Shown: positions 1 to 7,858, numbered from the stretch's first letter. The stretch: 64,000 nucleotides of DNA from Stutzerimonas stutzeri (GCF_019090095.1 NZ_JAGQFP010000001.1:992001-1056000), one strand, 5' to 3'. Made by a program: numbers and translations. The notes: generated by a model not told the origin, from the letters alone.

Positions 1-792
1 TTCACTGTCCTTGAACTCAACCGCTTCAAGGATCTTGCGGAACAGACGTGGCAGGTGTGCGACGAAGGAGTTTTCCTTGGGCACGAACATCATGTCGAAG
101 CGGTTCTCGATGCCCTTCACGATGCTCTTCACCACATCTTCCAGGGCCACCATTTTGAAGAGTCCTGAATTGTTTCCTTTCCAGATCTTGCTGCCCGCAG
201 CGCTCTTGAAGGTCTGATCCATTAGCGGTGTATGGAAGAACGTGGGATGCACGCTACCGACGCCGACACCCGTGTGGCGAAGCTCCAGGCGAATGCTGTT
301 GCACATGGCCCATACGCCGGCCTTGCTTGAGGTATACGAGGCCTGCAACGGTGAATGGCTGAAAGCAGCCAATGACGAGATCGCCATCAGGTAGCCCTGA
401 CGCTTCTGCACATGACCTACGGCGGCACGGAAGGTGCGCCATACCCCGAGTAGGTTCACGTCGATCACCCGCTCGAAGACCTTGGGATCACCCGTCACCA
501 GGGGCTCGAATGCAGTAATGCCGGCATTCGCAATCACCACATCGATGCCGCCAAAGTGCGCTGCTGCTTCTTCCATTGCAGTGTCGATGCTTTCCATCGA
601 GCAGACATTCACCTGCCAGGCGCGGGTGTTGGCGCCGAGGGCTGTTGCTTGAGCCTCAACCGCCGCACCATCCATGTCGAATAATGCGAGCTTGGCACCT
701 TTGTCGAGCAGTGCCTGGCAAACGGCTGAGCCCAGCCCACCTGTCGAACCGGTGATCGCAATAACGCGCCCATCAAGATTGTAAAAAGCCAT
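1..792 (-). CDS. Short-chain dehydrogenase/reductase, 3' end cut by window edge
   Basis: An open frame runs from an ATG at 792 to the window edge without a stop (264 codons seen). The N-terminus carries the Rossmann glycine motif TGSTGGLG near residue 16, an NAG motif (ANAGI) near residue 90, and the active-site pair YTSSK (Tyr-x3-Lys) after a catalytic-type SSLAA stretch. That is the classical SDR layout for an NAD(P)-dependent alcohol/ketone oxidoreductase; the substrate cannot be read from the sequence. It lies 10 bp downstream of a hydrolase gene on the same strand, so the two are probably co-transcribed and controlled by the divergent TetR gene. Confidence 0.9.
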   Translation of the reverse strand, partial: MAFYNLDGRVIAITGSTGGLGSAVCQALLDKGAKLALFDMDGAAVEAQATALGANTRAWQVNVCSMESIDTAMEEAAAHFGGIDVVIANAGITAFEPLVTGDPKVFERVIDVNLLGVWRTFRAAVGHVQKRQGYLMAISSLAAFSHSPLQASYTSSKAGVWAMCNSIRLELRHTGVGVGSVHPTFFHTPLMDQTFKSAAGSKIWKGNNSGLFKMVALEDVVKSIVKGIENRFDMMFVPKENSFVAHLPRLFRKILEAVEFKDSE

Positions 793-802
793 TATTGGAT
801 CC

Positions 803-1702
803 TCAGTTCAGGGGAACGGTGCGTTGGAGAAAGTCGATTTGGTCGCCGATGGTTCTCTCGAAGGAGTCGCCGAGATAGATATCGAAATGCCCCTCCTTGT
901 AGATCTTGATCTGGCCACGGGGAGCACGACGGGCATGGCGAAGGGTGGCTTTTGCCGGAGCTACCGTGTCGGTTTCACAGACGCAGAAAAGCGTCGGGCA
1001 ATTCAGCTGCGGTGTTTTCCGACCAGGAAAGTAGGTAAGGATTTGCAGTGCGATGCGGGCAGCGACGTAGTTGGGGAACTGCTTGGCTGCGGCATCAGGA
1101 ACCAGCTGGAGATAGCCCTGTTCGCAGTCTGCCGCCGACATCATTGCGGTTGAGCCAGGCTTGCCCGCCAGGGCAATCGTTACTGGCGCAGCACCAAACC
1201 AGGAACCCAGTTTGTCTGTCAGGGCGCGGATGGTGACCTTGATCGAGGTCAGGGGCGGGACAGCCATGCTGGAGGCCATGCCGTCGGTGAAGGGGCACTG
1301 GGAGATCACCGCAGCGACTCTCTGATCATCGGCGGCAGTCGCGATGACATGACCTCCACTGAAGGATGTGCCCCAGAGGACGACTTTGTCTGTATCCACA
1401 TCAGTGCGCGTCCGTGCGAAGGCGATGGCAGCCTTCCAATCCTGCAACTGCTTGTTCACATCCAGCAGCTGACGCGGTTCACCCTCGCTATCACCAAAAT
1501 GCCGGTAATCAAAAACCAGACAGGCATAGCCGAGGTCTCTAAAGCGCTCGGCATAGGCACCGAGTCGCATCACACGCGTGCTCCCCAGGCCATGAGCCAT
1601 GACGATGACTGGAGCAGGTTTCTTGGTTTTCGGCAGATAGAGCCAAGCCTTACAGCGGCTGCCCTCAGCCAGGAACTCAACATCGAGACGGTTCATGGTC
1701 AT
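803..1702 (-). CDS. Alpha/beta-hydrolase (dienelactone-hydrolase/peptidase-like)
   Basis: A 299-residue protein with the alpha/beta-hydrolase signature: an HGLGSTR oxyanion-loop region near residue 37, the nucleophile elbow GTSFSGG near residue 112, and a C-terminal EGHFDIY segment supplying the likely catalytic His. No signal peptide is evident, so it is probably cytoplasmic. The family hydrolyses esters, lactones or amides; no specific substrate is indicated. It is followed after 10 bp by the SDR gene, suggesting a two-step catabolic or detoxification operon. The divergent TetR gene starts about 100 bp upstream and is the obvious repressor candidate. Confidence 0.85.
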   Translation of the reverse strand: MTMNRLDVEFLAEGSRCKAWLYLPKTKKPAPVIVMAHGLGSTRVMRLGAYAERFRDLGYACLVFDYRHFGDSEGEPRQLLDVNKQLQDWKAAIAFARTRTDVDTDKVVLWGTSFSGGHVIATAADDQRVAAVISQCPFTDGMASSMAVPPLTSIKVTIRALTDKLGSWFGAAPVTIALAGKPGSTAMMSAADCEQGYLQLVPDAAAKQFPNYVAARIALQILTYFPGRKTPQLNCPTLFCVCETDTVAPAKATLRHARRAPRGQIKIYKEGHFDIYLGDSFERTIGDQIDFLQRTVPLN

Positions 1703-1761
1703 GATCCTGGAGTCGTGTATTGAAATTGTTTTAACTCAAACGTTGGAGTCTATTACAACGT

Positions 1762-1779
1762 TGGATATGACTCTATCCA
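1762..1779. promoter_or_regulatory. Candidate TetR operator dyad in the divergent promoter region
   Basis: TGGATA-6 bp-TATCCA is a perfect 6-bp inverted repeat between the hydrolase gene and the TetR gene. Just upstream the sequence AACGTTGGA occurs twice (1739-1747 and 1757-1765, the second overlapping the dyad). A dyad between a TetR gene and its divergent operon is the usual operator position; binding itself is inferred. Confidence 0.45.
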
Positions 1780-1803
1780 TTGAGTGTGATACCGTCAACC
1801 GCC

Positions 1804-2427
1804 ATGACGACCGTGAATTTGACCCGCACCCAACGCCGCGCAGCTGACATGCGCCAGAACCTGGTAGAGATTGCCGAGACCTTGCTGATTGAGGGGGGGA
1901 TGGCGGCTGTATCAGCCGATGAGGTTGCACGTCGGGCCGACGTGTCCCTGCAAACGGTCTACAACCGGGTGGGTGGGAAGCCCGCGCTGCTCATCGCTAT
2001 TGCCGAGCGCTCGATGGAGGAAAACCGTGCCTACGTCGATAAGGCGTATGACGGTAAGGGGACACCTGAAGAGCGGGGTCTGCGAATCTTCAATGCGTAC
2101 GTCAGCTTCGCAATGGAACGGCCCCATCAGTTCCGCATCCTGGCCAACCCCCCAGAAGATCCTGAGGCTATTTCTCGCATTGGCGCGATGGCGCGGGAGC
2201 AGATCGCGCACATGGCGGCGATCATTCGCGATGGGATTGCAGAGGAATGGATCGATCCAGAAATTGATCCTGACAGCACAGCAAACGCAGTCTGGTCGAT
2301 GATGAATGGCGTGCTGACGTTGGCGTTGCGGGATGACGCCTTGCGGTCGGAGTCAGTCAGTCGCGAGGCTCTTGTGCAGTCAGCACTGACAATCATCCAG
2401 TCTGGCTTGAGAAGTCGCCGCCTTTAG
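1804..2427 (+). CDS. TetR/AcrR-family transcriptional regulator
   Basis: About 207 residues from the ATG at 1804. The frame also opens at a TTG at 1780, but that start would touch the operator-like dyad. The N-terminal DNA-binding domain is typical: a first helix ending in LLIEGG and an HTH with AVSADEVARRADVSLQTVYN at about residues 33-52. The C-terminal ligand-binding half resembles TetR_C domains. It is divergent from the hydrolase-SDR pair, the common arrangement for a ligand-responsive repressor of an adjacent enzyme operon. The ligand is unknown. Confidence 0.88.
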   Translation: MTTVNLTRTQRRAADMRQNLVEIAETLLIEGGMAAVSADEVARRADVSLQTVYNRVGGKPALLIAIAERSMEENRAYVDKAYDGKGTPEERGLRIFNAYVSFAMERPHQFRILANPPEDPEAISRIGAMAREQIAHMAAIIRDGIAEEWIDPEIDPDSTANAVWSMMNGVLTLALRDDALRSESVSREALVQSALTIIQSGLRSRRL

Positions 2428-2429
2428 CA

Positions 2430-2612
2430 ATTTCTGCTGCTGAATGTGCAATAGAGCGCGGCGAGCTGCCTCTCTCAACGAATCCACGCCAATTCCTCAA
2501 GCTGGCTTCATCCCCCTTGTTCTTTCGTGGGGTTCTAATAGGGGAGCCATTCTCGAAGGCCGAGATCATTGATGTTGCCCGTCGCACCATTCTAGCGTTC
2601 AAGCACCCATGA
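2430..2612 (+). pseudogene. C-terminal remnant of a second TetR-family regulator
   Basis: Directly after the intact TetR gene, an open frame without its own start reads to a TGA at 2610-2612. It contains PLFFRGVLIGEPFS followed by a helix ending in RRTILAF. This resembles the terminal part of TetR_C domains (typically PLYYRLLVTGEP followed by a last helix). The DNA-binding half is missing, so this looks like a decayed or recombined regulator tail. The assignment rests on pattern memory only. Confidence 0.4.
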
Positions 2613-2809
2613 GCAGGAACGGCTGCTTCTGGCCGGTTTCTGCCTGATGTGAATGCCCGCTAGCTAGATGTGCGGATGCACCGCTCATGGCCGATAGCGA
2701 GCACTTCTGGTAAGCGGTGCCGGCCATTTGCAGCTCTTCGAACAGCCTCGCGCACCTTGCCAATGATTGGGCAACTCGGTGCCGAGCGCGAGTAGTGTGA
2801 ATCCACAAA

Positions 2810-3307
2810 CTACTCGACAGCTGTCTCTGCGGCGGAGCCCTGTATACGCTCTTTCGGCTTCGACTGATTACGTCGTGCTTGTCCGCGCTGCCGCTTGGCC
2901 TGCTGCTTCGCATGCAGAGCCTGAGCCGCCGTCACCATGCCAACTGCCCGACCGCTCAAGTCCAGGCGCGGCGCATTCTCCGTCATGCTTGCCCAGTATC
3001 GACTTCCTCGACACCAGGTAGCGATACCCTGCTTGAGCTGTTCGCTGGATATTCCGAGCAACTCCAGATGTTGCTCGGCATCCTTGAGAATGCCCTCCTT
3101 TAGGGGAACCTTGGGGGCCGGGTTAACCGGAAAGGCCAATGGAAAATGCTTCTGCAGTCGCCAGATCGCTTCCACCGCAGGATCTTGCTCGCGAGGCTTC
3201 GTCTGCGGAGAAGGCTTCCGCACACGCTGCTTCGGACTATCCGTCTTTACCTGCACTTTTTCGGCTCGCAGGCGGTCGCGTAGCTCAGCTAGTTGTTCAA
3301 AACCCAT
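2810..3307 (-). CDS. FinO/ProQ-domain RNA chaperone
   Basis: A 165-residue basic protein. The centre (about residues 40-110) has the ProQ/FinO pattern: AIWRLQKHFPLAF, then PAPKVPLKEGILKD, then LKQGIATWCRGSRYWASM. In characterised members this domain forms the RNA-binding core, and FinO-type proteins help antisense RNA repress conjugation. The N-terminus is a charged Arg/Lys-rich linker. The C-terminus carries an AKQQAKRQRGQARR basic tail that probably adds RNA contacts. It sits at the left end of the conjugative backbone, divergent from ardA, which suggests post-transcriptional control of transfer genes; that role is inferred. Confidence 0.85.
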   Translation of the reverse strand: MGFEQLAELRDRLRAEKVQVKTDSPKQRVRKPSPQTKPREQDPAVEAIWRLQKHFPLAFPVNPAPKVPLKEGILKDAEQHLELLGISSEQLKQGIATWCRGSRYWASMTENAPRLDLSGRAVGMVTAAQALHAKQQAKRQRGQARRNQSKPKERIQGSAAETAVE

Positions 3308-3633
3308 CGTTCAGTTCGCAGCTTCATGGTTGATTCGTGGCGCAAGGTTATCTCATGCAGTCTTTCGGCACAGCCCGGAGCCGACTCCGGTCAGTTACCC
3401 ACTGGCGAATCAGGCATGCCGTCACCACCCATGGTGACGCTCTCCCTCTTTCCAAAGCAGGGGTTCTTGCCCCCTCAAAATCAAGAAAAATAGACGGTTT
3501 CCACCCGGACGCTGCGCTGGGTGGAGCCTCCGCGATTTTTCCTGATTTTTTCACGACCGCCTTAGTCGCCCTAGTCGGCAGGGGTTCATGCGCAGCGCAA
3601 GCGCAGAACCCTGAAGACGAAGGAGCGAAAGCC
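3308..3633. other. Divergent intergenic region between finO/proQ-like gene and ardA
   Basis: About 325 bp with no convincing gene. It must hold the outward promoters of both flanking genes. AGGAG at 3621-3625 is a clear ribosome binding site for ardA. The stretch 3520-3560 is rich in T runs, but I see no strong hairpin. Confidence 0.5.
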
Positions 3634-4146
3634 ATGAGCGAAGAAATCAGGATCTACGTTGCCGACCTGGCCGCGTACAACGCCGGTCACCTGCATGGCG
3701 TCTGGATCGACGCCACCCTGGAGCTGGACGACCTCCAGGCGCAGGTCAGTGCCATGCTGGCGGCCTCCCCTGTCGAGGGTGCGGAGGAGTATGCCATCCA
3801 CGACTTCGAGGGCTTCGACGGCTACCGCCTCGGTGAGTACGAGGGCCTCGAAAACGCCCATGAGATTGCGTGCTTCATCGAGGAGTACCCCGCGTTCGGC
3901 GGCGCCCTGCTCGCTCACTTCAACGACCTGGAGCAGGCGCGCAAGGCGGCTGAGGAAGATTATTGCGGCTGCTACAGCTCGCTGGCCGACTACGCCCAGG
4001 AGCTGACCGAGGAAACCACCAGCATTCCGCCGCACCTGGCTATGTACATTGACTACGGTGCCATGGCCCGCGACATGGAATACAGCGGCGACGTGTTTAC
4101 TTTGGAGACCGGCTTCGAGCAGGTGCATGTGTTCTGGAATCGCTAA
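3634..4146 (+). CDS. ardA: Antirestriction protein ArdA
   Basis: A 170-residue, strongly acidic protein. It begins EEIRIYVADLAAYNAGHLHG and has GEYEGLENAHEIACFIEEY in the middle and the antirestriction motif region around LTEETTSIPPHLAMYIDYGAMARDME. ArdA dimers mimic bent B-form DNA and occupy type I restriction-modification enzymes, protecting incoming single-strand-converted DNA during conjugation. The length matches the family. The start is fixed by AGGAG 8 bp upstream. A strong terminator follows immediately. Its leading position in the ICE fits expression early after transfer. Confidence 0.96.
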   Translation: MSEEIRIYVADLAAYNAGHLHGVWIDATLELDDLQAQVSAMLAASPVEGAEEYAIHDFEGFDGYRLGEYEGLENAHEIACFIEEYPAFGGALLAHFNDLEQARKAAEEDYCGCYSSLADYAQELTEETTSIPPHLAMYIDYGAMARDMEYSGDVFTLETGFEQVHVFWNR

Positions 4147-4156
4147 CCCAGCGGAA

Positions 4157-4187
4157 GGCACCGGGAAGACCCGGTGCCTTGTTTTTT
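4157..4187 (+). terminator. Rho-independent terminator of ardA
   Basis: A perfect 9-bp stem GGCACCGGG / CCCGGTGCC with an AAGA loop is followed by TTGTTTTTTG, 10 bp after the ardA stop codon. Confidence 0.92.
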
Positions 4188-4324
4188 GCGCCCCTGTCCT
4201 GCCGGCCACCCGCGCGCCCCACCCGGACGGCTGATGCACGGGACGCGCACCCGGCGATCAGCCTGGAGCAACCACTTTGTGCCTCCCAGTTGATTGAGAC
4301 CGTTGCGGTCTTACGGTCTTGCCC

Positions 4325-4450
4325 AAATCCGTCGATCCGTAACCACGGATTTACGGATTTGTGGGGAAGCAGATTTACGTTTTTACGGATTTACAGAAAT
4401 CCGCCGATGCGGTTTTCCGGTTTTGTGGAAAGCCGTAGACCCGTAAATCC
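4325..4450. repeat. Cluster of AAATCCGT / ACGGATTT repeats (candidate parS or iteron site)
   Basis: The octamer ACGGATTT occurs at 4345-4352, 4353-4360 and 4385-4392, and its complement AAATCCG(T) at 4325-4332 and 4397-4403. Variants GATCCGTAA (4335) and CCGTAAATCC (4441) flank them. Much of the interval between ardA and the HTH gene (4188-4651) is otherwise empty. Such clusters upstream of rep/par genes serve as centromeres, iterons or operators. The HTH protein and the ribbon-helix-helix protein encoded downstream are possible ligands, but this is inferred. Confidence 0.55.
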
Positions 4451-4651
4451 TTAGGCTGCACGCACGGAGCTTGGCGTGCTTGGGAACCATGGCCGGTGAC
4501 ACGCGTAGATAGGCGTACCCGGTCAGCGTCCAGACCTTCTCGGTATCAATCCTCGCCACTCCTGCCTGCGCATTCGCCCAGACCCAACCCGGCATGATCG
4601 AGCGCGACGGCTGCCGCACGGTGCACCTCCCACGTCAACGGAGAACACACC

Positions 4652-5023
4652 ATGTCGCACTCAACCAATCTTTCCCATCACTCGCGTCGCATCGATCTCG
4701 ATGCCCCGCTGCACCGCAAGGCCGGGCCGATGACGCATGCCATGCAGCCCGTGGAAAGCGCTGGCGAGGCGCAAACATCACAGGCCTGCCCTACCCCTCG
4801 TTACCTCACCAACAGCGAAGCCGCGGCCTTCCTGCGGCTGTCGCCGCGCACGCTGGAGAAGCAGCGGGTAATCGGCGGCGGACCGCGCTTCCACAAGTTT
4901 GGCCGGCGGGTGATGTACGCGGTTACCGACCTCGAAGCCTGGGCCGGTGAGCGCAGCTTCGAGACCACCTTCGATCCCGAGTACATCGACCGCCACCCGG
5001 GAGTGCAGCGTGATGATCAGTGA
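4652..5023 (+). CDS. HTH (excisionase/AlpA-like) DNA-binding protein of the rep module
   Basis: A 123-residue protein. The C-terminal half holds a winged-helix fold of the HTH_17/MerR-like type: RYLTNSEAAAFLRLSPRTLE, then the wing PRFHKFGRRVMYAVTDLEAW at about residues 75-95. The first 45 residues look disordered. GGAG at 4640 serves as ribosome binding site. Its stop overlaps the GTG start option of repA, so it is co-expressed with the initiator. In Tn4371-type elements a small HTH gene commonly precedes repA. Likely roles are control of replication or excision genes; direct evidence is lacking. Confidence 0.82.
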   Translation: MSHSTNLSHHSRRIDLDAPLHRKAGPMTHAMQPVESAGEAQTSQACPTPRYLTNSEAAAFLRLSPRTLEKQRVIGGGPRFHKFGRRVMYAVTDLEAWAGERSFETTFDPEYIDRHPGVQRDDQ

Positions 5024-5862
5024 AACCTTCGCTCATGAATCGTCAGCATCTCGATTTGACTTCGCAGAACGAGCAACTGGATCTGTTTCGTGCCCTGCCG
5101 GGGGATTTGGCGCCACGCGACGCCCAGGATCTGATGGCGCATCCGTTCTTCTCGCTGGCCAAGTCGCGGCGCACCGTGCCGATCGACTTTCGCTCGGGCG
5201 AGGTGACGGTGCGCGTGGAGGGCACGCTGGAACACGGCATCGCCACGATCTGGGATGCCGACATCCTGATCTGGGCGGCCAGCCAACTTGTAGAGGCGCG
5301 CGATGCGGATATCCCCACTTCGCGGCTGATGCGTGCAACGCCCTACCAGATCCTGCGCTTCATCGGCCGGGGCACCTCGCTGCGCGACTACCAGCGCCTG
5401 AAGGCCGCCCTGGATCGGCTGCAATCGACCAGCGTGGCCACGTCGATCCGCGAGACCACCGGCCGGCGTCTACATCGTTTCTCCTGGATCAACGAGTGGA
5501 AGGAGTTAGCCGCGGCGGATGGCCGGCCACTGGGTATCGAGCTGATCCTGCCGGACTGGTTTTACAGCGGGGTGCTGGATCAGGCTCTAGTGCTGACCAT
5601 CGACCCGGCCTACTTTCGTCTCACCGGCGGCATCGAGCGCTGGCTGTATCGCCTGGTGCGCAAGCACGGCGGCAAGCAGAAGGACGGCTGGCAGTTCGAC
5701 TTTCGCCATCTGTATCGCAAGTCGGGCAGCTCGGCGCGCTATTCGGACTTCGCCCTCGATCTGCGTGCGCTGGCGGCTCGCCAATCGCTGCCTGGGTATC
5801 GCCTGGAAGTGGTGCGTCTGTCGCGTTCGACCGAGCTGCTGGCCTTCCGGCACGTGCCGTAG
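5020..5862 (+). CDS. repA: Replication initiator protein A (RepA)
   Basis: About 275-280 residues matching the replication initiator protein A family seen on broad-host-range plasmids and Tn4371-like ICEs. Recognisable blocks are LMAHPFFSLAKSRR, DADILIWAASQLVEARD, YRLVRKHGGKQKDGWQFDF and the C-terminal ALAARQSLPGY. Start is either the GTG at 5020, overlapping the preceding stop, or the ATG at 5035. The protein should bind iterons and open an origin. Regular 23-24-bp-spaced repeats lie only 40 bp downstream, which supports an intact replicon. In ICEs this lets the excised circle replicate and persist. Confidence 0.92.
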   Translation: MKPSLMNRQHLDLTSQNEQLDLFRALPGDLAPRDAQDLMAHPFFSLAKSRRTVPIDFRSGEVTVRVEGTLEHGIATIWDADILIWAASQLVEARDADIPTSRLMRATPYQILRFIGRGTSLRDYQRLKAALDRLQSTSVATSIRETTGRRLHRFSWINEWKELAAADGRPLGIELILPDWFYSGVLDQALVLTIDPAYFRLTGGIERWLYRLVRKHGGKQKDGWQFDFRHLYRKSGSSARYSDFALDLRALAARQSLPGYRLEVVRLSRSTELLAFRHVP

Positions 5863-5902
5863 ACGGCACGGGGATATCTTCTGGAAAAGCTGTGAATCCA
5901 GA

Positions 5903-6030
5903 CGTGCTTTCAGGCGCATGCCGGCCCGTGCTATCAGGAGCACGGCGCACGTGCTTTCAGGCGCACGAACGCCTCTGCAGGCCAAGGCTGGCGGGGCCGA
6001 CAGCCTCCCTTAACTTAACTAACTTAAAAG
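5903..6030. repeat. Candidate iteron origin (oriV) downstream of repA
   Basis: Three near-identical 17-mers lie in direct orientation: CGTGCTTTCAGGCGCAT (5903-5919), CGTGCTATCAGGAGCAC (5927-5943) and CGTGCTTTCAGGCGCAC (5950-5966). They start 24 and 23 bp apart, close to two helical turns. An AT-rich tract built on repeated TTAACTTAACTAACTTAA follows at about 6010-6027. Iterons plus an AT-rich unwinding tract next to repA is the textbook origin layout. Binding by this RepA is inferred. Confidence 0.75.
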
Positions 6031-6106
6031 CTCTAACTTGTTATTGGGGCAGCGCCGGATTGTGGACAGGTGCTGATCGGGGCAGTTTGGCCGGGGAGAT
6101 CCGGCC

Positions 6107-6745
6107 ATGATCGTCGCCCTGCTCAACCAGAAAGGCGGCGTGGGCAAGACCACCCTCGCCACCCATATCGCTGGCGAATTGGCACTGCGCGGGCAGAACG
6201 TCATCCTGCTCGATGCCGACCCACAGGGCTCTGCGCTGGACTGGACACAGCGGCGCAGCCAGCAGGGCTTGCCCAGGCTGTTCAGCGCCGTCGGCCTGGC
6301 GCGCGAGACACTGCACCAGGAGGCGCCGGAGCTGGCTCGCCGCGCTGATCACGTGATCATCGACGGGCCACCACGCATCGCCGCCCTCGCCCGCTCGGCG
6401 TTGCTGGCGGCGGATCGCGTGTTGATCCCGGTGCAACCCAGCCCCTACGACCTGTGGGCCAGCGCGGAGATGGTCAATCTGATCCGCGAGGCGCAGGTAT
6501 TTAGGCCCACGCTGCGCGCAGCGTTCGCCATCAATCGTCGCGTCAGCACCACAGTGATCGGCCGCGAAGCCCGCGGCGCCTTGGCCGACCAACCGCTGCC
6601 AGCGCTGCAGGCCGAAGTACGCCAGCGCATCGTCTTCGCCGAGAGCGTCGCAGCCGGTCGCCTGGCGCGTGAACTGGCGCCGGACAGCGCCGCCGCACGC
6701 GAAGTCAGCAGCCTGGTTGACGAGTTGCTGAGGTGGTCGCCATGA
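6107..6745 (+). CDS. parA: ParA-family partition ATPase
   Basis: A 212-residue ParA of the short type (no N-terminal HTH). The deviant Walker A KGGVGKTT lies at residues 9-16, LLDADPQGSALDW follows near residue 37, and the Walker B region reads HVIIDGPPR. ParA ATPases bind non-specific DNA and move or position the replicon together with a centromere-binding partner. The next gene overlaps its stop by ATGA and encodes a ribbon-helix-helix protein, the expected partner for type Ib systems. With RepA it forms a rep-par maintenance module for the excised ICE. Confidence 0.95.
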   Translation: MIVALLNQKGGVGKTTLATHIAGELALRGQNVILLDADPQGSALDWTQRRSQQGLPRLFSAVGLARETLHQEAPELARRADHVIIDGPPRIAALARSALLAADRVLIPVQPSPYDLWASAEMVNLIREAQVFRPTLRAAFAINRRVSTTVIGREARGALADQPLPALQAEVRQRIVFAESVAAGRLARELAPDSAAAREVSSLVDELLRWSP

Positions 6746-6984
6746 GCAGCAAGCGCATCGGAATCGGTGCACGCCCACTGGCTGATCCGCAGGCCGAAAC
6801 CTGGATACGCCAGGGCGCTGGAATCGACAACGGCAAGGTCTCGCGCTATAGCGCCCGACTAACGCTGGACGTTACGCCAGCACTGCGCACGCGGATCAAG
6901 CTGGCGGCCTTCGACCGCGGCGTGACGATGGCGGAGATGCTGCGCGAAGTGCTGGAGCGGCAGTTTCCGGGGGCCACTGCATGA
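6742..6984 (+). CDS. Ribbon-helix-helix centromere-binding protein (ParB/ParG-like partner)
   Basis: An 80-residue protein starting at the ATG that overlaps the parA stop. The N-terminus (about 35 residues) is flexible and basic. The C-terminus has a beta strand followed by two helices (SRYSARLTLDVTPALRTRIK then GVTMAEMLREVLERQF), the ribbon-helix-helix pattern of ParG-like and Arc/CopG proteins. Position and size make it the likely centromere-binding partner of ParA. The ACGGATTT cluster at 4.3 kb is a possible target. Its stop overlaps traF by ATGA. Confidence 0.7.
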   Translation: MSSKRIGIGARPLADPQAETWIRQGAGIDNGKVSRYSARLTLDVTPALRTRIKLAAFDRGVTMAEMLREVLERQFPGATA

Positions 6985-7508
6985 CGCCCGGTACTCGCGG
7001 CGCGCGGTGGCCACTGGCGCTACTCGCCGTCGGCTTATTTGCCCTGGGTTGGGCAACGATTGCGACGTCGCCACCGCGGCTGGTCTACAACGCGTCCGAC
7101 AGCGTGCCCGTCGGTTGGTACCGCATTTCGCCGGCCAACTCGTTGGCGCCTGGCGACCTGGTGCTGGTTCGCCTGCCGCCGGAGGTGAGGTCGCTGGCGG
7201 CGCGGCGCGGCTACCTGCCGGCGAACGTGCCGTTACTGAAGACCGTGGCGGCGATGGCGCCGCAGCAGGTATGCGTGCAAGGCCGCCAGGTGCGCATCGA
7301 TGGCGTCCTTGTGGCCAAGCGCTCGAGATGGGATCGACAGGGTCGCGCGCTGCCAAGCTGGCAGGCGTGTCGGCGTCTGGTTGGCAATGAGCTGTTCCTG
7401 CTCAGCAGCAGCAACCCGGCGTCGTTCGACAGCCGCTACTTCGGCCCAATCTCTGTCGACGCGGTGATCGGGCGGGCGCGGCCCTTGTGGCTGGAGTCGC
7501 GTCGATGA
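6981..7508 (+). CDS. traF: Conjugal transfer peptidase TraF (S26 family)
   Basis: A 175-residue membrane-anchored serine peptidase. A transmembrane segment lies at about residues 11-29. The catalytic pair of the S26/TraF family is visible as SDSVPVGWY (Ser41) and LLKTVAA (Lys87), close to Ser37/Lys89 described for RP4 TraF. In RP4, TraF cleaves and cyclises the TrbC pilin, and a trbC gene is present at 24.1 kb here. The ATG overlaps the stop of the preceding gene. A sequence near the C-terminus, NPASFDSRYFGPI, is also typical of the family. Confidence 0.93.
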   Translation: MTPGTRGARWPLALLAVGLFALGWATIATSPPRLVYNASDSVPVGWYRISPANSLAPGDLVLVRLPPEVRSLAARRGYLPANVPLLKTVAAMAPQQVCVQGRQVRIDGVLVAKRSRWDRQGRALPSWQACRRLVGNELFLLSSSNPASFDSRYFGPISVDAVIGRARPLWLESRR

Positions 7509-7858
7509 ACAGGCCTTCTCCGTGTCGATCCGCCTGCGGAACGCACGCGCTCGGTGCGCACAGTCGCGGGCCGCCAGGCTGCAGATACTTCGGCCCTCGC
7601 CTGCCGACCAGGGGCTTTGGAAGTCGCGACCCCGCCTTTCCTGATTACCCAGCCCAGCAGCGCACAAGCACGAAAAAAGCGGAGGGCAAGATAAAAGGGG
7701 GCGGCACTTCGCTGGCCCGGAAAGCAGTCTGCACGGGGGTTGGCGGCGACACAGAGCCTACGTCGCCAGGTGCCGAAATCGTGTTCGCCCCACAGCGGCA
7801 ACGGCCTGGGAGCGTGCCTGACACGCCGTACTGCGATCAACTAGGAGTCCAAACATGA
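7505..7858 (+). other. Interval traF-relaxase: possible oriT, or a doubtful 117-codon gene
   Basis: The 346 bp between traF and the relaxase gene are where oriT is expected in this family. A continuous frame of 117 codons spans it, with an ATGA overlap at both ends, which resembles translational coupling. It is however rich in rare codons (AGG, AGA, ATA, CTA), low in recognisable structure and Pro/Gly/Arg-heavy, so it may be chance in GC-rich DNA. The tract 7670-7700 is purine-rich (AAAAAAGCGGAGGGCAAG). I could not identify a nic consensus. Confidence 0.3.

Noticed and set aside
3262..3300. tRNA-like string GCGTAGCTCAGCTAGTTGTTC
   Set aside because: It lies inside the FinO/ProQ coding region, lacks an anticodon arm and acceptor pairing, and is not an attL copy of tRNA-Pro(GGG).
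3337..3633. Longer start for ardA at 3337
   Set aside because: The extra 99 residues have no ArdA similarity, while the ATG at 3634 has AGGAG at the right distance and matches the family start.
4179..4651. Short open frames between ardA and the HTH gene
   Set aside because: They overlap the ACGGATTT repeat cluster, lack ribosome sites and have no protein-like pattern.
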